29,587 bases of DNA from Deltaproteobacteria bacterium (GTDB lineage: Bacteria; Desulfobacterota; Syntrophia; Syntrophales; Smithellaceae), in contig SBEK01000024.1 of NCBI GenBank assembly GCA_009668925.1, positions 1 through 29,587 of the forward strand. The letters run 5' to 3'. Under the pieces are notes generated by a model that saw only the letters and a list, made by a program, of their open reading frames with translations, had not been told where the DNA came from and did not search any database. The translations under genes and the position numbers were made by a program. This document shows positions 1 to 7,952 of the stretch, one piece after another (within the stretch, counting starts at the first letter, position 1; each line of letters begins with the position of its first letter).

Positions 1-541
1 GCATCGCGGCTTTTCTCTGCTGGGCCAGGGCCCGAATGGCTTTGCCGGTAAAGGTTTTCTTGAGATAGATGAGGAGCGCCGCGATGAGGGCAAGGGCAAT
101 CCCGAAGGCGATCAGACGAGGCACGCTGATAAAGTAATTGCCGAAAATAAGGTTGGCGTTGCTGTAGGACGTCTTGACCGTCCGGTAATCGGCTTTGAAA
201 AGGAAAAGGGCGAGGTTGGAAAAGATCAGGCCCAGTCCGATGGTGGCGAAAATCTGGTTCAGCGGCGGATCGTTCAAAATCGGTTTGATCAGAAGTTTTT
301 CGATCGCAAAGCCGAAAAGGAAAAAGGCGGGAATGATGATCACAAGACTCAGGTAAGGATCGATGCCGAAGAAGGAGAACAATAGAAAGGTGACATACAT
401 GCTGACCATGAGAAATTCGCCGTGGGCAAAATTGACGATTTCCAGAACGCCGAAGATCAGCGTCAACCCCACGCTGAGCAATGCGTAAATGCCGCCCAGC
501 AGCAACCCGTTGATGATCAATTGAATGATGGTATCAAACAT
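1..541 (-). CDS. livH: Branched-chain amino acid ABC transporter permease, LivH type (partial, C-terminus beyond the window)
   Basis: This is an inner-membrane permease subunit of a high-affinity branched-chain amino acid (or related amide) ABC importer. About 180 N-terminal residues are visible, and the frame runs off the left edge. The start is an ATG at 541 preceded by AGAGG. The protein opens MFDTIIQLIINGLLLGGIYA and continues with the family signature GLTLIFGVLEIVNFAHGEF, in which a helix is followed by the conserved N-F-A-H-G. Several more hydrophobic helices follow, and a PLNQIFATIGLGL stretch is also typical of LivH. It lies 72 bp downstream of the GntR-type regulator gene on the same strand, so the regulator probably controls this transport operon. 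The remaining liv genes (livM, livG, livF, binding protein) would lie to the left. The family call is secure; the substrate is inferred from the family only. Confidence 0.9.
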   Translation of the reverse strand, partial: MFDTIIQLIINGLLLGGIYALLSVGLTLIFGVLEIVNFAHGEFLMVSMYVTFLLFSFFGIDPYLSLVIIIPAFFLFGFAIEKLLIKPILNDPPLNQIFATIGLGLIFSNLALFLFKADYRTVKTSYSNANLIFGNYFISVPRLIAFGIALALIAALLIYLKKTFTGKAIRALAQQRKAAM

Positions 542-613
542 CTGAGAACCTCTTATCGGGCGTCCCCGCCCCGCCGTATCGGAATATCGCTCACCCCCGG
601 GGCGTTTGCCTTC

Positions 614-1267
614 CTACAGACCGGGGACCTTCTCCAGACTCCGCAGAAGCACTTCGGAGGCTTTTTTCACATGGTTTTCCATGATTCTTCTTGTCGATTT
701 GAATTGCTTGTTCTTGATCGCGCGGATCAGCGCTTCGTGCTCCTCGATAAAAAGGTCATAATAGGGCTCAAAGAGGACAACATACTTGAAATCGAATGTC
801 CGCCAGCGGATCCCCTCCACCAGATTTTTCAGTTCCTGATTGCCGGTTCTCGCGGCAAAGAGCCTGTGAAACTGCAGATTCGCTTCCTGCCAGATCCTCC
901 TCGCCTGCGCCCGGTCCTTGGCGGTGATGCAGGCCCGCATCCGCTGATCGATGTCCGCGAGCTCTTCCAGATCCGCGGGCGATAAATTCGGCGCGGCCAG
1001 CTCCACGCTTTTGGCTTCGAGGACGGCCAGCACTTCGTAAAGATTTTTTATGTCCTGATAGGATATCTTGGAGACGGTGGCACCCTTGCCGCGGGAAAGC
1101 ACGATAAAGCCGTCGGTGCTGAGCATTTTCAGGGCTTCGCGAACATAGCCGCGCGTCGTCCCCAGCCGTTCGCACAATTCCTTTTCGACGAGACGCTCCC
1201 CGGGGTTCAATTTACCCGCAAATATTTCGTCGCGTATGGTTTTATAGATTATTTCCGCAGGCTTCAT
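614..1267 (-). CDS. GntR-family transcriptional regulator with FCD ligand-binding domain
   Basis: This is a 217-residue cytoplasmic DNA-binding regulator. Residues about 4-70 form the GntR winged helix-turn-helix, with the typical IIYKTIRDEIFAGKLNPGE opening, a recognition region around LCERLGTTRGYVREAL, and a wing LSRGKGATVSK. Residues 80-210 are an all-helical FCD domain (LYEVLAVLEAKSVELAA, then NLQFHRLFAARTGN with the conserved F-H..L), which in FadR-type regulators binds a metal and a small organic acid. I chose the ATG at 1267, which starts directly before the HTH and has GGGGTG upstream. A longer frame from 1339 adds 24 residues unlike this family. The gene lies directly upstream of the livH-type permease on the same strand. 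A triple TTGTTAAC-type repeat at 1528-1560, in front of the gene, is a plausible autoregulatory operator. The ligand is unknown. Confidence 0.9.
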   Translation of the reverse strand: MKPAEIIYKTIRDEIFAGKLNPGERLVEKELCERLGTTRGYVREALKMLSTDGFIVLSRGKGATVSKISYQDIKNLYEVLAVLEAKSVELAAPNLSPADLEELADIDQRMRACITAKDRAQARRIWQEANLQFHRLFAARTGNQELKNLVEGIRWRTFDFKYVVLFEPYYDLFIEEHEALIRAIKNKQFKSTRRIMENHVKKASEVLLRSLEKVPGL

Positions 1268-1527
1268 GGCAGGCACCCCGTGTCGTTCGCCTGCCGGAGG
1301 CGTTGGGAAAGGACGTTTCCACCCTGGGCCTTGCCCCAACGGGCGAAGCGCCCCGGCCCCCTGTCCCTGTTTCCGCGACCGCCGTCTTTCCAGTTATCGG
1401 ACAACATGCTTGTATATCATCTCCTGATTCCCGCATGCGCATCGGGGCGCTGGTTTTCATTCCGTCCGACCGGGATCGGCCGCGGCCAGATCCAAGCCTG
1501 CGCGCCCATCCGGACTGCCTGTCCATG

Positions 1528-1560
1528 ATTGTTAACAATTTTGTTAACCGAATTGTCAAC
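1528..1560 (-). promoter_or_regulatory. Operator-like triple repeat upstream of the GntR regulator gene
   Basis: A perfect 12-bp palindrome ATTGTTAACAAT at 1528-1539 is followed by TTGTTAAC at 1541 and TTGTCAAC at 1553. This gives three related octamers with starts exactly 12 bp apart. The third copy contains TTGACA on the minus strand (1559 to 1554), and another minus-strand TTGACA lies at 1586 to 1581, both pointing toward the regulator gene. No convincing -10 box accompanies either one. Short GT...AC palindromes are typical operators of GntR/FadR-type proteins, so the local regulator probably binds here. The binding assignment is inference. Confidence 0.5.
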
Positions 1561-1654
1561 TACTAAAAATCGCGTGCGCCTGTCAAGATTTTTTTTGCTA
1601 ATTTTAATTTCTTCTGATTTTTCGGCCGCATCGCCGCAACGCCCGATGCCCAAA

Positions 1655-1671
1655 AGCCGGCCAGGCCGGCT
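1655..1671 (-). terminator. Perfect inverted repeat, possible terminator of the MFS gene
   Basis: AGCCGGCC and GGCCGGCT form a perfect 8-bp stem around a single base. On the minus strand the stem ends in CTTTTG, so the U-tract is short. It lies about 90 bp past the stop codon of the leftward MFS gene. The one-base loop means the RNA stem would open at the tip, so this could equally be a protein-binding palindrome. Confidence 0.35.
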
Positions 1672-1762
1672 GCTTCGAAAACGGCCTCGCCTTTTTTTCA
1701 GAGGAGGCGCGGTGATCCGGGCATCCCCGGAGCGGGACGAATCACGCGCCCTCCAGGAAAGC

Positions 1763-2938
1763 CTATCGGGAAGAGGCCTTTCTTCCGTGCAGGAAATAGT
1801 AAAGGGGAAGAGTTGTAAGCGCCAGAATGGCCATTAATAAATACAAGCCGCGGAATCCCGTGAAGGGAATCAGAGACCCCAGCAGATAAGGGCCGATGCT
1901 GATTCCCAAATCCAGAAAGACATAGTAGGTCGCCGTGGCCAGGCCGAACCGGTGGGGCCGGACGGACTTAATGGCGATCGTTTGGGCGCTGGACATAAAA
2001 TTGCCGTAACCCAGACCGATGATGGCTCCGGCCGCCAGCAGAGTTATGCCCTGGCCGGCCTGGCTGAACAGGAACATTCCCAAAGCATAAAGAAAAATGC
2101 AGGGGTATACGACAAAATTTTCTCCCCGCAAATCGAATAACCGTCCGGCCAGAGGCCTCGAGACCAGGGTGGCTATCGCGGATACGACAAAATAAATGCT
2201 GGCGGCTTTTTCCAGATGAATTTCCTTGGAGTACAGGGATATAAAAGCGATCACGATGGAGCCGCTGAAGCCGATGATCAGGGAGATGATCGACACGGGG
2301 ATGGCTTTGGCTTCAAAGAAGCCGGCAATGTGAAAACGCTTCACGGGTTTCTCTTCGTGGAGATCGGGCGCCTTGCTGATCGGCTCGGGAACCATGAAGG
2401 AAATCAGGAAAACGAGCAGGGCCAACAGAGAGGCCGCAAGAAAAATCACCCTGAAGTCCACATAATGAATGAGGAGAATCCCCAGGAAAGGACCCAGGGC
2501 CGATGCCAGAATGATGCTCATACCGTAGTAGCCGATGCCCTCGCCGCGCCTGCCGCCCGGAATGATCTTGGCGACGATGGTGCCCGTGGCCGTGCTGGCG
2601 ATGCCGTGAGCTATTCCGTGCAGCAGCCTGACGGCGATCAAGAGCGGCAGCGTGACCGCCGCGAAATACAGGAGCGCCGTCGTCACGAAAAATACGGAGC
2701 CGATTATGAGAACTTTCTTGTTGCCGATATCCTCGATAAAACGGCCGGTCGTGAAGCGGCCGATTAAAGCGCCGATGATAAAGACGCTGGCAACGAGTCC
2801 GGCCATGCTCGTGGAGGCATGGAATCGATCGACGGCATAAGACGCGATAATGACCATTAGGAGCAGATGGACCAGGAACACCAGAAAATTAATCACGGAC
2901 ACGGTAACAAAATTTCTTGTCCACAGCCTTTCCATCAT
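1763..2938 (-). CDS. Major facilitator superfamily transporter
   Basis: This is a 391-residue inner-membrane transporter with the length and hydropathy of a 12-helix MFS protein. The loop between helices 2 and 3 carries a motif-A-like sequence, GRFIEDIGNKKVLIIG. A second, weaker copy of that loop (GRLFDLRGENFVVYP) marks the start of the second half. Charged cytoplasmic loops such as IIPGGRRGEG and PEPISKAPDLHEEKPVKR separate the helices, the latter being the long central loop. The start is the first of two adjacent ATGs (2938 or 2935) behind a GGATGGA-type site; either could be used. It resembles drug or sugar-efflux MFS_1 members, but no residue shown here fixes a substrate. The gene is flanked by the GntR gene and the SulP permease on the same strand, with 118 bp to the latter, and may be a single-gene unit. 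Confidence 0.88.
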   Translation of the reverse strand: MMERLWTRNFVTVSVINFLVFLVHLLLMVIIASYAVDRFHASTSMAGLVASVFIIGALIGRFTTGRFIEDIGNKKVLIIGSVFFVTTALLYFAAVTLPLLIAVRLLHGIAHGIASTATGTIVAKIIPGGRRGEGIGYYGMSIILASALGPFLGILLIHYVDFRVIFLAASLLALLVFLISFMVPEPISKAPDLHEEKPVKRFHIAGFFEAKAIPVSIISLIIGFSGSIVIAFISLYSKEIHLEKAASIYFVVSAIATLVSRPLAGRLFDLRGENFVVYPCIFLYALGMFLFSQAGQGITLLAAGAIIGLGYGNFMSSAQTIAIKSVRPHRFGLATATYYVFLDLGISIGPYLLGSLIPFTGFRGLYLLMAILALTTLPLYYFLHGRKASSR

Positions 2939-3056
2939 TCCATCCGCCCCCGAGATATCCCCCGTTTATTTTCGGCCCGAAGGCCGCGGGAACTTCCGTT
3001 TACTCTTCTTGCGACCGCGATGCAATTCTTTTAATCCGTGCCCCGGCGCCGGCGCT

Positions 3057-4826
3057 TCATTCGTCCTTCGGCGAGCCGGACCCATCCGTTTTGTGCACGG
3101 CCTTGTATTGTTCGACGGCCTGTTCGATCGTCGCAAAGAAATTATCAACACCCAGCCTCGTAAAAAGACCATAGCGTTTCAGGGTGTCTTTGACCGGTCC
3201 CTTCATTTCGGCAAAATACAAATCCATCCCGGCCTCATGCAATTTATCGTCGAGCTCGGCCAGCACATCGGCCGCGGTGATATCGATGTCGGTGATCGGC
3301 TCGGCGGTGACGACAACCCACCGGGTCCGCGTCGGCGCGCTCTCCACGGCGCTGAGAATCTGATTGCGGAATATTTCCGCGTTGGCGAAAAACAGCGGGG
3401 CATTCCAGCGGAAAAGCACCAGGCCCGGAATCAGCCTCGCTTCGGGATGACGGGAGATATCGTGATAGCTCCTGAGCCCTTCCACAAGGCCGAGCACCGC
3501 ATCATAGGGCTGCCAGGCCCGCCAGATAAAGGCGAGAAGCGCCAGACCGACGGCGATAAAGATGCCCTGAATGACGCCTAAGCCCACCACGCCCAAAAAG
3601 CAGACCAGCGACAGGACAAACTCGTCTCGCCTGAGCCTGAAGAGACGCGCCACGCCGCGGATTTCCACCAGGCTCAGACACGCGGCAATGACGATCGCGC
3701 CCAGCGCCGCCTGCGGCAGAAAGCTAAGCAGGCCCGGTGCGGCGACGAGCAGAAGCGCAATGCATGCGGCGCCGACGACGCCCGCGATCTGCGTTTTGGC
3801 CCCGGCGGATTCGGCAACCGGCGTTCGCGAGGCGCTGCTGGTGACGGGAAACCCCTGAAAAAAGCCGGTGGCGACGTTCGCGACGCCGAGGGCAAAAATT
3901 TCCTGATTGCTGTCCACGCTCGACCCGCTTCGGTTCGCGAAGGTGCGCGAAAGCGCGCTCATATCGGCAAAAGACACCAGAGCGATCGCCACGGCGGCGG
4001 CGGCCAGTTCCCCGAGTTCGGCGAGTGTTACAGCCGGAATGTGAAAGCGGGGCAGCCCCTGCGGCAGCGGGCCAATGACGGCGATGCCGGTTTTTGCGGA
4101 TACATCAAAGAACCAGACGATAACCGTCGCCGCGGCGACGGCGATCAGCACGCCCGGAATCCGGGGGGCCCAGCGCCGGAAGCCGAGAATCACCGCCAGG
4201 CAGGAGATGCCGATGACGCAGGCCCACCCGTTGACTTGCCCGCTCCCGATGCCCTGGATCAATCCGCCGGTCTCTTTTAAGAAACTGCTGCCGCTTACCG
4301 AGAAGCCGAGCACTTTCGGCAGCTGGCCGATCAATACCGTGAGCGCAATCCCGTTTAAGTAGCCGTCGCGGATGGGTTTGGAGAGCAGATCGGTGATGAA
4401 TCCGAACCGGGCCAGCCCCGCGAGCACGCACAATGCCCCCGACCCGACGGCCAGCATGGAGGCGAAAGCCACGGCCTTATCGGCATTCCCCGCGGCCAGC
4501 GGCAGGATGGTGGCGGCAATGAGAGCGACCAGCGCCGAGTCGGGGCCGAGAATCAGAATACGGCTCGGCCCGAAGACGGCATAAGCGGTGAGTGGAACGA
4601 TCGTCGCGTAAAGACCGTAGATGGCCGGCAAACCGGAGGCCTGGGCGTATCCCATGCCGACGGGAACCAGGATCGCCGTGAGGACGAGGCCAGCGGCGAT
4701 ATCGTGGAGCACCCACCCGCGCTGGTAGTCCCGAAGTGTGGCGAGGATCGGAAGGAAGCGGTATAAACCGCGGGGGCGGATCGGGCGCGCAACAGAATCG
4801 CCTGCGGGTATTGGTCGGGTCGCCAA
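3057..4826 (-). CDS. SulP-family anion permease with C-terminal STAS domain (TTG start)
   Basis: This is a membrane transporter of the SulP/SLC26 family, which moves sulfate, bicarbonate or other small anions. It has 589 residues when started at the TTG at 4826. Near the N-terminus it has DIAAGLVLTAILVPVGMGYA and PAIYGLYATIVPLTAYAVFG, the signature of the first SulP helices. Further hydrophobic segments continue to about residue 440. The C-terminal ~120 residues form a STAS domain ending in DIDITAADVLAELDDKLHEA, with the usual D-I-T-A loop. The TTG has AGAGGTG five bases upstream and lies about 24 bp after the predicted transcription start of a TTGTAA-N17-TATAAA promoter. An ATG at 4976 in the same frame lies upstream of that promoter and would add 50 residues unlike the family. 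The substrate cannot be told from sequence. Confidence 0.9.
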   Translation of the reverse strand: MATRPIPAGDSVARPIRPRGLYRFLPILATLRDYQRGWVLHDIAAGLVLTAILVPVGMGYAQASGLPAIYGLYATIVPLTAYAVFGPSRILILGPDSALVALIAATILPLAAGNADKAVAFASMLAVGSGALCVLAGLARFGFITDLLSKPIRDGYLNGIALTVLIGQLPKVLGFSVSGSSFLKETGGLIQGIGSGQVNGWACVIGISCLAVILGFRRWAPRIPGVLIAVAAATVIVWFFDVSAKTGIAVIGPLPQGLPRFHIPAVTLAELGELAAAAVAIALVSFADMSALSRTFANRSGSSVDSNQEIFALGVANVATGFFQGFPVTSSASRTPVAESAGAKTQIAGVVGAACIALLLVAAPGLLSFLPQAALGAIVIAACLSLVEIRGVARLFRLRRDEFVLSLVCFLGVVGLGVIQGIFIAVGLALLAFIWRAWQPYDAVLGLVEGLRSYHDISRHPEARLIPGLVLFRWNAPLFFANAEIFRNQILSAVESAPTRTRWVVVTAEPITDIDITAADVLAELDDKLHEAGMDLYFAEMKGPVKDTLKRYGLFTRLGVDNFFATIEQAVEQYKAVHKTDGSGSPKDE

Positions 4827-4856
4827 AAAACACCTCTCGAAATGATCTGTTGAAAA

Positions 4857-4885
4857 TTTATAATCGTTTGGTGTTTTTTTTACAA
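4857..4885 (-). promoter_or_regulatory. Sigma-70-type promoter of the SulP gene
   Basis: On the minus strand, TTGTAA (4885 to 4880), a 17-base spacer and TATAAA (4862 to 4857) form a good vegetative promoter. Transcription would begin near 4850, leaving a leader of about 24 nt that contains only the ribosome binding site before the TTG at 4826. This supports the short reading of the SulP gene. Confidence 0.6.
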
Positions 4886-4998
4886 CTGATAATGCATCTT
4901 CATGCCCGGCCCTGTTGATTATACCGCAAAAACAGGCCATCCCTGAGCAGCGTTGATCCCTTCCCGATTCGCACACGGTCTTCCGCTTCCGGGCACGG

Positions 4999-5556
4999 CT
5001 ATTTCAGGACTGATTTCCGAACAGCCTCCACATCAAGCTCATTGAGCACTTGGACGATGTTCGGAAAAACGTCTTGGTGATAGCCGAACCCGCCCAGCCT
5101 GAGCTCCGACACCGCTTCCTCCCGGGTCCAGCGCTGAAAAACGATCCGATAGCCCGCCACCACGAATCCCGTGCGGTCGGAGCCGTGCCAGCAATGAACC
5201 AGCACGGGCTTTTCGGCGTCGCGCAGCAGTTTTAAGACCGCGATCAAATCGGCGGCAGTGGGGCTTCCCGCACTCAATTTGTGATGCATGAGATTAATGC
5301 CGTTTTGTCTGAAAATGGCATCGTCTTTGTGATATTCTCTTAAATTCAGGAGGGTCTTGATCTTCAGCACCTTCAGATCCGCAAGATCTTTGACTTCCGG
5401 CTGATGGGCACGGTATACATCAGCGTCGACTTTATAAAGATTCTGGATGGTGGAATTGATCAGAGGCTGCGCCCAATGGGCGGGGCGTTCCTTCAGGGCC
5501 TCCGCCGCCGACAGCAGCGGCAGCAAGAGCAGAATCATCAGAAAGCAGCGCTTCAT
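4999..5556 (-). CDS. Secreted tyrosine/dual-specificity protein phosphatase
   Basis: This is a 185-residue exported phosphatase of the cysteine-dependent PTP/DSP superfamily. The P-loop HCWHGSDRTG at residues 121-130 fits the HCxxGxxRT signature, with Cys122 as nucleophile and Arg128 as phosphate ligand. Residues 1-20 (MKRCFLMILLLLPLLSAAEA) are a signal peptide, so the enzyme should act in the periplasm or beyond. The NLYKVDADVYRAHQPEVKDL segment resembles the start of DSPs of the DSPn/SIW14 type, where an early Arg-x-x-x-P is common. The ATG at 5556 has GGAGGGA ahead of it; an in-frame ATG at 5685 would bury the signal peptide and is rejected. It lies 160 bp downstream of an unknown membrane-anchored gene on the same strand. 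The substrate is unknown; phosphoprotein, inositol phosphate or polysaccharide phosphate are all possible. Confidence 0.85.
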   Translation of the reverse strand: MKRCFLMILLLLPLLSAAEALKERPAHWAQPLINSTIQNLYKVDADVYRAHQPEVKDLADLKVLKIKTLLNLREYHKDDAIFRQNGINLMHHKLSAGSPTAADLIAVLKLLRDAEKPVLVHCWHGSDRTGFVVAGYRIVFQRWTREEAVSELRLGGFGYHQDVFPNIVQVLNELDVEAVRKSVLK

Positions 5557-5715
5557 GGAGTCCCTCCGCTCGTCATCCTTTTGCCCGTCTCCCTCCGAAG
5601 GCGCCAGGCCCGTTTCGCCCTTGCTTTGCCGCCTTGAGCGCGGGGCGCGGCCGCTCACAACTTCAGAAAGACAAAGACGATGCATCGCCTGCGGCGCCTC
5701 CTAAGTCATGATCCT

Positions 5716-6453
5716 TCAACGGGGCATTCCCGCTATCGCTTTTTCGGCTTTGCGCAAATCAATGGTCGAAAGAATCTGCTTGAACGGAAAAACCTGGCGC
5801 TGGGTCATAACCAGCGCACCCCACCAGGTCAGCTTGTAGCGATTGCCCTCACGGATGGTGTAGTAACCAAATTTTGCCTGCAGTCTGATTTCGCCGTCTA
5901 TCGCCTCGGCCACCATGGCCATCTCCCGGCCTTGGACCAGACCGACCGGGTTTGCACTCTGCTTTGCGCGGCTCGTCACCCACCGGCAGATGTCATAGAG
6001 CTTCTTCACGGAACTGATTTTCGGGTACCGGTAGATGATTTTATCGGGGTTTCGGTATCCTCCCGACATCGGCGAGTTATTGACATCGATCGTCCGGCCA
6101 TTAGAATATTTGATACTGAACTCGCAGTACTTGATGGATTGACCGGCGGCCGATTGAACAACGGCGGCCATGGCCGCCGTCCGGTTCATATCGTTTCGAT
6201 ACAGACCGAAATAAGATGTCACTTTGGGAGTATAGTCGGGCAGAACCCCATATCCGGCAAATTGAAAACCGAGTGCTGCAAGTTCAGTTCCCGTCTGATC
6301 GATGAACGTCCGGATGGCCGGATCGAGCGTTTCGGGCGCGACCGGACGAATATCGGCCCGCGCTTCCACCCAGTGGGTGAATTTGACCAGAAAGGGTCCC
6401 AGGATCATGGGGGCAAACACAAAGGCAATGATCAGCCACATCAGTATGTCCAT
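5716..6453 (-). CDS. Membrane-anchored protein of unknown function
   Basis: This 245-residue protein matches no family that I recognise. The N-terminus (MDILMWLIIAFVFAPMILGP) is one hydrophobic helix with no obvious cleavage site, so the protein is probably anchored in the inner membrane with a soluble remainder outside. The soluble part has a basic-aromatic character: a TSYFGLYRNDMNRTAAMAA stretch, a CEFSIKYSNGRTIDVNNSP stretch, and a C-terminal QRQVFPFKQILSTIDLRKAE. The ATG at 6453 is preceded by AAGGAGG at ideal distance; the upstream in-frame ATG at 6489 is therefore unlikely. The gene is divergent from the Cys-rich secreted protein gene across 211 bp and lies upstream of the secreted phosphatase on the same strand. 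Export and anchoring are inferred from the N-terminal helix. Confidence 0.7.
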   Translation of the reverse strand: MDILMWLIIAFVFAPMILGPFLVKFTHWVEARADIRPVAPETLDPAIRTFIDQTGTELAALGFQFAGYGVLPDYTPKVTSYFGLYRNDMNRTAAMAAVVQSAAGQSIKYCEFSIKYSNGRTIDVNNSPMSGGYRNPDKIIYRYPKISSVKKLYDICRWVTSRAKQSANPVGLVQGREMAMVAEAIDGEIRLQAKFGYYTIREGNRYKLTWWGALVMTQRQVFPFKQILSTIDLRKAEKAIAGMPR

Positions 6454-6664
6454 CAGAGACCTCCTTGTTTCGTTTCCGCCGAGAGGCAAAATTGCCTGTA
6501 TCAGGAATGGGTGATGGCCGACTCATATCATCAATTCATTTTCAAAATCAAGGAGGAGGTGCGCCTGGACGCACTTCCTCAAAAACAAGGCGGGCCGCAA
6601 TTTTGGTGGACATACTTTTCCCGGCGCGGTAAACTGCGCACACTATTCAAAAGGAGGTGACGGC

Positions 6665-6982
6665 ATGAAAAAGCCAAGAGGGATTGCGCATCTTTTGAGG
6701 TTTGTTCTCGTCTTGTTCTTGCTCGCGGCTTCTCTTGCCGTCCGCGCCGAGGACGACCCCGGCGCCAAAATAATGAAATGCCTGAACTGCTGCAAAAACA
6801 AGAAATTGGTGTGTTTCAATTTGAATCCCGACAGAAGACTCTGCACCGCCGAGCAGGAAGCCTGCGTCAAAACATGCGAGTCGGAAGGCGCTGTTTCTTC
6901 AGACTGGCGTGATTGCTGGTCGGAGCCCGGCGGTCAGGAAAGAACTGATGATCCGGATAAGCATGATAAATCCTACAAGTGA
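6665..6982 (+). CDS. Small secreted cysteine-rich protein, unknown function
   Basis: This 105-residue protein has a signal peptide at residues 1-28 ending LAVRA, so export is likely. The mature part is only about 77 residues and holds eight cysteines (C39, C42, C43, C50, C60, C67, C71, C84), ending in a hydrophilic, charged tail. The even cysteine number suggests four disulfides in the periplasm, though metal binding is possible through the C-x-x-C-C cluster. A strong AAAGGAGGTGACGGC site precedes the ATG. The gene lies 86 bp upstream of the OmpA-domain gene on the same strand and may be cotranscribed with it. I know no family for it. Confidence 0.7.
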   Translation: MKKPRGIAHLLRFVLVLFLLAASLAVRAEDDPGAKIMKCLNCCKNKKLVCFNLNPDRRLCTAEQEACVKTCESEGAVSSDWRDCWSEPGGQERTDDPDKHDKSYK

Positions 6983-7068
6983 CGGCCGCTGATCGTGTGA
7001 CATCGGGAAGAGCGCATCTTCACTCGCCCGGTTATTTTATTTCAATCATAAATCTGAGGAGGAAGACG

Positions 7069-7917
7069 ATGAAGAAGATCTCAACGGTTGCCGCACTGAT
7101 CCTGCTTTGCCTGCTTACCATGAACGTTTACGCCGAGCAGAAGGACAATGTCAAATGTCAGGACCATCCGATGTTTACCCGGATGCCGGGGTACTGGATC
7201 CACGGCTGCGATCACAAGCAGTTTGACGGTGTGGACTTTAAAATCGCCGAAAAGGGCAAGGTCACGCAAACCATCCGCGTGGAGGGCGAGCTCTGGATGG
7301 TCCGCTACTACCCGCAGGCCGATATGAAATCAAAGCCGAGCGAACTGCAGATTTTCCGCAACTTCGAAAATGCCATCCGGAAACAGGGCGGAACGCTCAT
7401 CGGGACGACCGACAAGAAGCGGCAGGTCTTCAAACTGAGCAAAGACGGCAACGAAATCTGGGTGGAAGTGTGGGCCGATTTTACCGGCAAACACGGATAC
7501 ACCATTATCCAGAGGAAAGAGATGGCCCAGGACGTGGTGGCCGACGCCCAGGCTTTTTCCAATGATCTCCGGACGACGGGCCATGCCGCAGTTTACGGGA
7601 TTTATTTCGACACGGGAAAATCCAGCATCAAACCGGAATCGGCCAGGGCCATTTCCGAAATCGCCAAATTGTTGAAATCGGATCCGAGCCTCAAGATCCA
7701 TGTCGTGGGGCATACGGACAACGTGGGCGGCGTGGAGAGCAATATAAAACTCTCCCAGAGCCGCGCCGAGGCGGTTGTCCAGGAGTTGGTTAAAAATAAC
7801 GGCATTGCCGCTTCGCGGTTAAGAGCACACGGCTGCGGCCAATTCGCTCCGGTCGCCTCCAACGACACCGAAGAAGGCCGGGGCAAGAACCGCCGCGTCG
7901 AACTGGTTAAGCAATAA
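7069..7917 (+). CDS. Exported OmpA-domain protein
   Basis: This 282-residue protein has a signal peptide at residues 1-22 ending MNVYA. Residues about 175-282 are an OmpA-like peptidoglycan-binding domain: IYFDTGKSSIKPES opens it, VVGHTDNVGG is the central motif, LSQSRAEAVVQEL follows, and GRGKNRRVEL closes it with the conserved N-R-R. The domain binds diaminopimelate in the peptidoglycan, so the protein should tie an envelope component to the cell wall. Residues 30-165 are a separate soluble domain (MPGYWIHGCDHKQFDGVDF, then VWADFTGKHGYTIIQRKEM) found in other exported OmpA-family proteins but without a firm function. There is no beta-barrel. The ATG at 7069 has GAGGAGG upstream; a longer frame from 6979 is rejected. 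Confidence 0.85.
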   Translation: MKKISTVAALILLCLLTMNVYAEQKDNVKCQDHPMFTRMPGYWIHGCDHKQFDGVDFKIAEKGKVTQTIRVEGELWMVRYYPQADMKSKPSELQIFRNFENAIRKQGGTLIGTTDKKRQVFKLSKDGNEIWVEVWADFTGKHGYTIIQRKEMAQDVVADAQAFSNDLRTTGHAAVYGIYFDTGKSSIKPESARAISEIAKLLKSDPSLKIHVVGHTDNVGGVESNIKLSQSRAEAVVQELVKNNGIAASRLRAHGCGQFAPVASNDTEEGRGKNRRVELVKQ

Positions 7918-7952
7918 TAAGAAGAGCATCCGGCGTTTTGATCGGTGAGGCC

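Larger units (their letters stand above)
1268..1762. other. 495-bp gene-free stretch between the GntR gene and the MFS gene
   Basis: I see no convincing gene here. Short open frames on both strands have no ribosome binding site and no recognisable protein. The stretch holds the operator-like repeats at 1528-1560 and a 17-bp inverted repeat at 1655-1671. The part around 1560-1620 is markedly AT-rich compared with its surroundings, as expected of a promoter region for the leftward regulator gene. Confidence 0.5.

Noticed and set aside
1280..1837. Several short frames between the GntR and MFS genes
   Set aside because: None has a ribosome binding site or a recognisable product, and they overlap each other on both strands.
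5680..6660. A 326-codon plus-strand frame
   Set aside because: It lies antisense to the membrane-anchored protein gene that has an ideal ribosome binding site, and its translation resembles no protein.
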